NCBI RefSeq assembly: GCF_015351245.1 | Contig: NZ_JADKSO010000001.1 | Location: 868,001 to 932,000 of the forward strand | Direction of reading: 5' to 3' | From: Rathayibacter sp. VKM Ac-2879 | Lineage (GTDB): Bacteria > Actinomycetota > Actinomycetes > Actinomycetales > Microbacteriaceae | DNA: 64,000 bases | In this document: positions 58,602 to 64,000 of the stretch, piece after piece | Numbering within the stretch: position 1 is the first letter of the stretch | Layout: the number at the start of each line of letters is the position of its first letter | Translations under genes and position numbers: made by a program | The notes under the pieces: model-generated | Told to the model about the DNA's origin: nothing | Databases searched by the model: none | The model's input: the letters and a program-made list of their open reading frames with translations, nothing else

Positions 58602-58701
58602 AACGCACAACCTCAGCCAGGATGGCTTCTCGCGCACGACGGTGCGTGAGAGAGCGTCTCGGCTGACGTTGTGTCGTGCGCCCGTGCACGAGGATGGAGC
58701 G

Positions 58702-60291
58702 GTGCAGTCAGCAGCCCCCCTCGACCGAGTCCGGATCGCGCTCTTGCGTGACGACCTGACCCGTGCTTCCTACCGCGTCGACGCCGTGCGCGAGCTCTGG
58801 GGCGACGCCGCGGGGCAGGCGCTGCACCGCGGCGACCGCATTCCCGCCCGCCGCGCGCTGGAGGGCGCCAGCGCTCGCGGCCCTCTGGCGTCTCTCGCGC
58901 GGCTGTTCCTGCTGGCCGATCCGGTGTCGTCCGACGAGGCGGAGGAGGCGTTCCGCGCGCTGTCCCTCGAGGGCGCGATCGAGCTCGGCCTCGTGCGCAT
59001 CGACGCGGGCTCCGCGGTGGTCGCAGCTCTCGATCTGCGGCCGTACGATGTCGTCGATGTGCACGGCGCCGCCTCCTGGTGGATCGCCTCCGATCTGGGC
59101 GAGCTCGCGCTCGGGCGCGCGCTCGCCGAGGATCACGTGCTCGGCGTCGGTGGCGCGAGCCTCACTCTCACCGGGCTGATGATCCAGCGCCCGGTCGGAC
59201 GCGTCCTCGATCTCGGAACCGGCTGCGGGATCCAGGCGCTCCACGCCTCCCGACACGCCGAGCACGTGGTGGCGACCGACATCTCGCAGCGGGCGCTGAC
59301 CCTCGCCGCGTTCACCGCTGCGCTCAATCAGATCGACACCATCGAGTTCCGCCTCGGCAGCCTCTACGAGCCGGTCGCCGGCGAGCGCTTCGACCACATC
59401 GTCAGCAACCCGCCGTTCGTCATCACGCCGCGCGCCGAGGGCATTCCCGCCTACGAGTATCGCGACGGCGGCCTCGAGGGCGACGAGATCGTGCGGCAGG
59501 TGATCCTCGGCGCCGCCGAGCATCTCGTGCCGGGCGGAGTCGCGCAGCTGCTCGGCAACTGGGAGTACCGCGAGGGCGCGGACGCCTTCGATCGGATCGC
59601 CGACTGGCTCGATGGCCCCGGCATCCAGGCCGTCGAGGTCGAGCCCGCCGGCCGGAACGTGCGTCGGGCTGGGGCGGTGTCTCCGCTCGACGTGTGGATC
59701 GTGGAGCGCGAGCGACAGGATCCGGCGGTGTACGCCGAGACGTGGATCCGCGACGGGGGCACCACGCGTGGCGCCGAGTTCGACACATTGGTCGACGCGT
59801 GGTTGAGCGATTTCGAGCGCAGGGGGGTGACCGGCGTCGGATTCGGCTACGTGACGCTGCGCCTGCCCACGAGCGCCCGCCCGCCGTTGCGCCGACTCGA
59901 GCGGCTCGACGGTCCGGTGGCCACGGCGGGCCTCGGTGGGCATCTCGCGCACTGCCTGGAGGCGACGGAGGCGCTCGCCGCCCTGGAGGACCGCTCCCTC
60001 GCCTCCCTCGCCCTGGTCGTGGCCGGCGACGTGACCGAGGAGCGGCACTACTGGCCGGGGAACGACGACCCGACGGTCCTGCGGCTGCGGCAGGGCGGAG
60101 GGTTCGCTCGTGTCGAGGAGGTGGAGACGGCACTCGCGGCGGTCGTCGGGGCGTGCGACGGCGAGCTCACGATCGGGGCGATCGTCGCGGCGGTCGCGTC
60201 GCTCCTGCGGGTGGAGGAGGAGGCGGTCGCCGACGCGGTCCTCCCGCGGGTCCGCGAGCTCGTCGCGACCGGTGTCCTCCTCCTGCCCTGA
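58702..60291 (+). CDS. SAM-dependent methyltransferase with NPPF motif
   Basis: A 529-residue methyltransferase typical of actinobacteria. An N-terminal helical region (about residues 1-125) precedes the Rossmann domain. Motif I is [13 protein letters not shown] (about 166-178), motif II is [16 protein letters not shown], and the catalytic SNPPFVITP lies at about 232-240. The N/D-PP-Y/F motif marks enzymes acting on planar nitrogen such as HemK/PrmC or RNA methylases. A C-terminal domain of about 200 residues follows. The GTG at 58702 opens the conserved part. The substrate is unknown. Confidence 0.85.
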   Translation: MQSAAPLDRVRIALLRDDLTRASYRVDAVRELWGDAAGQALHRGDRIPARRALEGASARGPLASLARLFLLADPVSSDEAEEAFRALSLEGAIELGLVRIDAGSAVVAALDLRPYDVVDVHGAASWWIASDLGELALGRALAEDHVLGVGGASLTLTGLMIQRPVGRVLDLGTGCGIQALHASRHAEHVVATDISQRALTLAAFTAALNQIDTIEFRLGSLYEPVAGERFDHIVSNPPFVITPRAEGIPAYEYRDGGLEGDEIVRQVILGAAEHLVPGGVAQLLGNWEYREGADAFDRIADWLDGPGIQAVEVEPAGRNVRRAGAVSPLDVWIVERERQDPAVYAETWIRDGGTTRGAEFDTLVDAWLSDFERRGVTGVGFGYVTLRLPTSARPPLRRLERLDGPVATAGLGGHLAHCLEATEALAALEDRSLASLALVVAGDVTEERHYWPGNDDPTVLRLRQGGGFARVEEVETALAAVVGACDGELTIGAIVAAVASLLRVEEEAVADAVLPRVRELVATGVLLLP

Positions 60292-60327
60292 GCATCGGCG
60301 TGAGGGCGGGCGCCGAGACGCCGCTGT

Positions 60328-60355
60328 CGTGCCGAGGTGCCGGTGTCTCGGCACG
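60328..60355. terminator. Hairpin between convergent methyltransferase and rnhA-type genes
   Basis: A perfect 9-bp stem (60328-60336 with 60347-60355) and 10-nt loop, between stops at 60291 (+) and 60375 (-). Confidence 0.6.
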
Positions 60356-60374
60356 GAGGCAGGTGTCTCGCGCG

Positions 60375-60893
60375 CTAGAAGAGCGTCGAATCCTTGAGCG
60401 GCGCGGCAGGGGCGGTCGCGGCGGGGCCGGCGCTCGACCAGCCAGGGCCGGCGTCGACGGGCTGCCGGCGCTGGTAGGCGGTCGCCGCATTGCGGGCGCG
60501 CACGTCGGCCGCCTCATTCATCCGATGGTTCGCGTGCCCCTTCACCCACTCGAAGGTGACAGCACGGCCTTGCAGCGCCTCGTCGAGCGCCTTGATGATC
60601 TCGACGTTCATCACGGGCTTGCCGTCGGCCTTGCGCCAGCCCTTCCGCTTCCAGCCGGCCAGCCACTCGGTGCACGCCTTGATGGCGTACTGGCTGTCGC
60701 AGAGGACGTGCAGCGGCTCCTTCTCGTGCGCGGTCGCACGCAGGAGCTCGAGCACGGCGGTGAGCTCGCCGATGTTGTTGGTGCCGTGTGGCCAGCCGCC
60801 GGCCGCCCAGTGCTCGTCGTCGACGTACCAGGCCCACCCGGCGGGGCCGGGGTTGCCGAGGGCCGATCCGTCTGCGGCGGCGATGATACTCAC
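60375..60893 (-). CDS. rnhA: Ribonuclease HI
   Basis: A 172-residue RNase HI. The DEDD residues can be placed: Asp8 (AAADGSA), Glu43 (NNIGELTA), Asp66 (VLCDSQYAI) and Asp130 (NEAADVRA), with the His/Asn-rich WVKGHANHRMNE loop before the last. It removes RNA from RNA:DNA hybrids. The C-terminal 35 residues are a Pro/Ala-rich extension. It is convergent with the methyltransferase gene. Confidence 0.94.
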   Translation of the reverse strand: MSIIAAADGSALGNPGPAGWAWYVDDEHWAAGGWPHGTNNIGELTAVLELLRATAHEKEPLHVLCDSQYAIKACTEWLAGWKRKGWRKADGKPVMNVEIIKALDEALQGRAVTFEWVKGHANHRMNEAADVRARNAATAYQRRQPVDAGPGWSSAGPAATAPAAPLKDSTLF

Positions 60894-60996
60894 GTACTGC
60901 TCCTTGCGCGGGGGGTGGCGCCCGGGCGGCGCCCTCCGAGGGTAGTCGGCTGGGGTCTCGAGCCGAGCGCGGAGGAGGAGTCGTGGCGCGTCGTCA

Positions 60997-61752
60997 TCAC
61001 GCGCGCCGTGACCGCCGCGCGAGCGTCACCCGCGTCGAGTACGGCATTGCGACCCGTTCCTGCTCGTCGAACTCCGCCGCGAGCACTCTGTCGACGGCGG
61101 CGAGCACAGCCTCCCGCTCCGGCGCCGCCATGGCGATGACGTAGCTCCGAGAGGCGAACATGTCGCGCACCCCCGCGCGGTCCAGTTCGAAGGACCAGCC
61201 GAACTCCGCGTACGCCAGCGTCTCGAGCGCCGAGCCCAGCGGAGGCCTCACGGTCTCGAAGCGCTCCGCGGTCGAGACGCCCGCGACGTCCCCGAGCTGA
61301 CGCACCCACGGCACTGACTCGTCACGGATGTTCCAGACGAGCGCGAGGATTCCCTCGGGAACGAGCACCCGCGCGACCTCGGCCCCGGCGCGCTCGGCGT
61401 CGACCCAGTGCCACGACTGCGCCGCCGTGACCAGCTCGACGGAGGCGTCGGCCAGCGGAAGCGCCTCGGCGCTCCCCGCGACGCGGCGCACGGAAGGGAG
61501 GTGCTCGCCGAGTCGCGCGAGCATGGCCGGATCCGGTTCTACAGCCGTCACGTCGAGCCTGCGCGCCACCAGGGAGGCGGTGAACTTGCCCGTTCCCGCA
61601 CCCAGATCCGCGACACGCTGGGGTGCAGAGGAGGCGCCGTCCCGCTGCGGCGTATGCGCCACCAGCCAGTCGACCGCCTCGTCCGGATAGCCGGGCCGTC
61701 CGCGATCGTAGGCATCGACCGCACGACCGAAGGCGCGGGCCCAGTCGTTCAT
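60997..61752 (-). CDS. Class I SAM-dependent methyltransferase
   Basis: A 251-residue methyltransferase of the Methyltransf_11 type. Motif I is [16 protein letters not shown] (about residues 43-58), followed by [38 protein letters not shown] and [12 protein letters not shown]. It resembles small-molecule methyltransferases with the QSWHW motif. It overlaps aroQ by 4 nt (ATGA) and is translated after it, so the two are coupled, though no functional tie is obvious. Confidence 0.92.
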   Translation of the reverse strand: MNDWARAFGRAVDAYDRGRPGYPDEAVDWLVAHTPQRDGASSAPQRVADLGAGTGKFTASLVARRLDVTAVEPDPAMLARLGEHLPSVRRVAGSAEALPLADASVELVTAAQSWHWVDAERAGAEVARVLVPEGILALVWNIRDESVPWVRQLGDVAGVSTAERFETVRPPLGSALETLAYAEFGWSFELDRAGVRDMFASRSYVIAMAAPEREAVLAAVDRVLAAEFDEQERVAMPYSTRVTLARRSRRA

Positions 61753-62198
61753 CGCCCGCTCGCGCCGATCGTGCGCGCGAGCACGTCGACCGCGTAGCCG
61801 TAACCGGCGACGCCCGCGCCGACGATCACTGCGACGGCGATGTCCGACAGGTAGGAGTGGCGGCGGAACTCCTCGCGCCGGTGGACATTGCTCACGTGCA
61901 CCTCGACCATCGGAAGTTCGGTCGCGAGCACGGCATCGCGGATCGCGACGGAGGTATGGGTGTAGGCGCCGGCGTTGAGGACGAGGGCGGACGCGGATCC
62001 GCGTGCCGCGTGCAGCCGATCGACGATCGCGCCCTCGGAGTTGCTCTGGAAGGTCTCGATCGCGAAGCCGAGCCCGCTCGCGGTGCGCGCGGCGAGCGCC
62101 TCCGCGTCGGCGAGAGTGTCGGAGCCGTAGAGCGCGGGCTCGCGCGTGCCGAGCAGGTTCAGGTTCGGGCCGTTGACGACGAGGATCGGGAGCTTCAC
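61749..62198 (-). CDS. aroQ: Type II 3-dehydroquinate dehydratase
   Basis: A 149-residue type II dehydroquinase of the shikimate pathway. The start [19 protein letters not shown] carries the catalytic Arg and Tyr (Tyr about 24). [32 protein letters not shown] and [19 protein letters not shown] supply the remaining substrate and catalytic residues. It forms a dodecamer and dehydrates 3-dehydroquinate. The SAM methyltransferase gene overlaps its stop. Confidence 0.95.
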   Translation of the reverse strand: MKLPILVVNGPNLNLLGTREPALYGSDTLADAEALAARTASGLGFAIETFQSNSEGAIVDRLHAARGSASALVLNAGAYTHTSVAIRDAVLATELPMVEVHVSNVHRREEFRRHSYLSDIAVAVIVGAGVAGYGYAVDVLARTIGASGR

Positions 62199-62228
62199 GC
62201 CTCCGACCCTAGCGGCGTGTGCCGGCGG

Positions 62229-63182
62229 TCACCGGGCGACGAGAGTGCCCAGCGGCAGCGGCGGCAGCTCGGCGCGCAGACGGATCAGCTCGCGCGCGTG
62301 CTCCTCGAGGCGCCGGTCCTCCTCCGAGCGCACCTCGAGCGGAGGGATCGCGACCGCCGCCCCGTCGGCGCCGCGCGCGACGAACACGCTCATGCACTGC
62401 GTCGTCAGCTCGAGATCGCCTGTCCGCGGATCGCCTGAGCGGACGTGCACCGCCAGGTGCATGCTGTGGGGTCCGGTGTGGATGAGCCTGGCCTCGACCT
62501 CGACGAGATGCCCGATGCGCACTGGGCGGTAGAAGTGGATGCCGCCGGAGTAGACGGCGACCGCGTCGCGCCCGCACCAGCGCTGAGCGACCGCATCGGC
62601 CGCCTCGTCGATCCACCGCATCACGATCCCGCCGTGGGCATTGCCTCCCCAGTTGACGTCGCCCGGCGCGGCCAGGAAGCGGAAGACGGTGCGCAGGCCC
62701 GTGCCGGCCTCGGTATATTGCTGCGCCTGCATCACCTCGTGCAGGCGGCGGCGGCCCCGGATGCGGGCTTCGGCCCCTTCGGCGAGCGCGAGGTCGTCGA
62801 GCGAGCGCGGACCCCACTCCGGCACTGCGCGCGGTCGCTTCTCGTCATCCACCGCAACGAAGATCAGGAGGCAGTGGGTCGCGTCCTCGTAGCGTCCCGT
62901 CCGCGGGTCGGCCTGCGCGACGCGCACCAACACATGCATGCTCGTGCGGCCCGTGTGGATGATCTGCGCGCTCGCCTCGATGAGGTTGCCGACGGTGATG
63001 GGCCGGGTGAAGTGCACGTTTCCGACGTAGGCGGTGACGCAGTAGCCGCCGCTCCAGCCGACCGCGCACGCATAGCCCGCCTTGTCGATCCACTCCAGCA
63101 CACGGCCGGCTTGGGCGCTGCGGCCGTCGGCAGTGGCGTCCTGCGGGGCGGCGAGGAAGCGGAGGGTGATGCGATCGTCCAT
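62229..63182 (-). CDS. Acyl-CoA thioesterase with two hotdog domains
   Basis: A 317-residue protein with two tandem hotdog folds. The first (about residues 1-125) and second (about 155-290) each carry the pattern of a helix with WIDKAGYACA or WIDEAADAVA, a strand with VHFTRPITVGNLIEASAQI or IHFYRPVRIGHLVEVEARL, and HTGRTSMHV or HTGPHSMHL. This is the Acot7/YciA-like arrangement that hydrolyses acyl-CoA. It is 30 bp upstream of aroQ on the same strand. Confidence 0.92.
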   Translation of the reverse strand: MDDRITLRFLAAPQDATADGRSAQAGRVLEWIDKAGYACAVGWSGGYCVTAYVGNVHFTRPITVGNLIEASAQIIHTGRTSMHVLVRVAQADPRTGRYEDATHCLLIFVAVDDEKRPRAVPEWGPRSLDDLALAEGAEARIRGRRRLHEVMQAQQYTEAGTGLRTVFRFLAAPGDVNWGGNAHGGIVMRWIDEAADAVAQRWCGRDAVAVYSGGIHFYRPVRIGHLVEVEARLIHTGPHSMHLAVHVRSGDPRTGDLELTTQCMSVFVARGADGAAVAIPPLEVRSEEDRRLEEHARELIRLRAELPPLPLGTLVAR

Positions 63183-63299
63183 GGTGCCCGTCTCGGAGGG
63201 GGGAGTGGACCCGCGGAAGGGGTGCGAGGATGGGATGTCCTCCCGCGGGCCACAGCGGTACCGACCCGCAAGGAGCCGGCAAGAGGGGGAGCCGTCGCG

Positions 63300-64000
63300 T
63301 CAGGCCGCGACGGACAAGCGCTCGGCCAGGAGGCGCAGGCGCAGCGCACGCAGCTCCTCTGCCAGCTCGCTCGGGAGGCGCTCGCCGAAGCGCGCGAAGA
63401 ACTCCTCGGTCAGCCGGCACTCGTCGAGCCAGGCGTCGACGGGGATGGAGAAGAGTTCCTCCTGAACCTCCGCCGGCAGGTTGAGGCCGTGCACGTTGAG
63501 GTTCACCGGCAGGTCACCGAGCGGGCTGCGCCGCGCCTCCGCCGTGCCCTCGAGGCGACGCACGAGCCACTGCAGCACGCGCGCGTTCTCTCCGAAGCCG
63601 GGCCAGAGGAAGGTTCCGTCCGCATCCTTGCGGAACCAGTTGACCTGGAACACGGCAGGCGCCTTCGGGCCGAGCTCCTCGCCGATCGCGAGCCAGTGCG
63701 CGAAGTAGTCGGCCATGTTGTAGCCGCAGAACGGGAGCATCGCGAACGGGTCGCGACGCAGTTCGCCCACGGTCCCCTCCGCCGCGGCCGTCTTCTCGGA
63801 GGCGATGGTCGCGCCGAGGAAGACCCCGTGCTTCCACGAGGTGGCCTGCGTCACGAGCGGCACGTTGCTCGCCCGGCGTCCGCCGAAGACGATCGCGTCC
63901 AGCGGCACGCCCTCGAAGGCGTCCCAATCGTGCGAGAGGGAGGGGCACTGCTCGGCTGGAGCCGTGAAGCGCGCGTTGGGGTGCGCGGCGGGCGTCCCGG
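63300..64000 (-). CDS. pckG: GTP-dependent phosphoenolpyruvate carboxykinase, 3' part
   Basis: The C-terminal part of GTP-type PEPCK; the gene continues beyond the right edge. The readable sequence includes NARFTAPAEQCPSL, IVFGGRRASNVPLVTQA, KHGVFLGATIASEKTAAAEG (the omega-loop lid) and FAMLPFCGYNMADYFAHWL, then FLWPGFGENARVLQWLVRR (guanine-binding). It catalyses oxaloacetate to PEP in gluconeogenesis. The frame is open to base 64000; its ending AERLSVAA is at 63300. Confidence 0.95.
   Translation of the reverse strand, partial: GTPAAHPNARFTAPAEQCPSLSHDWDAFEGVPLDAIVFGGRRASNVPLVTQATSWKHGVFLGATIASEKTAAAEGTVGELRRDPFAMLPFCGYNMADYFAHWLAIGEELGPKAPAVFQVNWFRKDADGTFLWPGFGENARVLQWLVRRLEGTAEARRSPLGDLPVNLNVHGLNLPAEVQEELFSIPVDAWLDECRLTEEFFARFGERLPSELAEELRALRLRLLAERLSVAA

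Noticed and set aside
59079-61139. 686-codon plus-strand frame spanning the methyltransferase, rnhA and beyond
   Set aside because: Arg-dominated shadow frame overlapping several genes with clear motifs.

Overview
The window is high-GC (mostly about 65-72 percent) DNA from a Gram-positive actinobacterium. GTG and TTG starts are frequent, overlaps of the ATGA/GTGA type are common, and many transcripts look leaderless. The genes include coenzyme F420 genes (a cofG/cofH fusion, fgd, Ddn-like and PPOX-class F420 enzymes), GTP-dependent PEP carboxykinase, an Lsr2 fragment and mycothiol/DinB-like proteins. Together these fit Microbacteriaceae (Rathayibacter/Leifsonia-like); the genus is an inference and was not tested.

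Layout. 1-2.8 kb: a MarR regulator, an SDR oxidoreductase and an NTF2-like protein linked by a repeated TGTCCT-N2-AGGACA operator. 3.2-9.7 kb: an AlkD/AlkC-like repair protein, a secreted GH27 alpha-galactosidase with a ricin-type lectin domain and an upstream LacI-type site, a TetR-controlled DHA2 drug exporter, and a small secreted 4-Cys protein. 9.8-12.7 kb: an XRE-NBR1-Ig protein, then a MazG-like pyrophosphohydrolase overlapping a GIY-YIG/DUF2075 helicase fusion, a possible defence unit. 12.7-15.9 kb: membrane and secreted proteins and a second MarR regulator. 21.7 down to 16 kb: a compact minus-strand operon fgd - cofGH - alpha/beta hydrolase - Baeyer-Villiger monooxygenase. In it the CofH half of the FO synthase has lost its radical-SAM cysteines and the hydrolase has Ala where the nucleophile Ser should be. 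21.8-29.7 kb: VOC protein, sugar kinase, NCS1 permease with isochorismatase, SRPBCC protein, ECF sigma/anti-sigma pair, DedA, HdeD and small proteins. 29.7-38.3 kb: housekeeping, with a 1284-aa helicase-like protein with degenerate ATPase motifs, mscL, an FmdB-type zinc ribbon, 5-formyl-THF cyclo-ligase, galU, a GNAT and a membrane protein, ending at tRNA-Ala(CGC).

From the tRNA (38.3 kb) to about 49.3 kb lies an accessory region with lower GC. It holds a decayed IS3-family element, a truncated Lsr2-like gene, and a five-gene lactococcin-972-type bacteriocin cluster (bacteriocin, lipoprotein, peptidoglycan-binding-domain membrane protein, ABC ATPase, permease). It also holds an internally deleted IS5-type transposase, a HAD-IIA phosphatase with a truncated phosphodiesterase, and a 67-bp duplicated fragment of that phosphodiesterase flanking an unknown gene.

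From 49.4 kb the sequence is again core-like: secreted M1 and M43 metalloproteases, a PPOX-class F420 oxidoreductase, thiolase, acyl-CoA ligase, DinB-like protein, HpcH/CitE-like lyase, VOC protein, alpha/beta hydrolase, Ddn-like F420 enzyme, NPPF-motif methyltransferase, RNase HI, a second methyltransferase, aroQ, double-hotdog thioesterase, and the 3' part of pckG running off the right edge.

All functional names come from motif and family recognition by eye; no database search was run.
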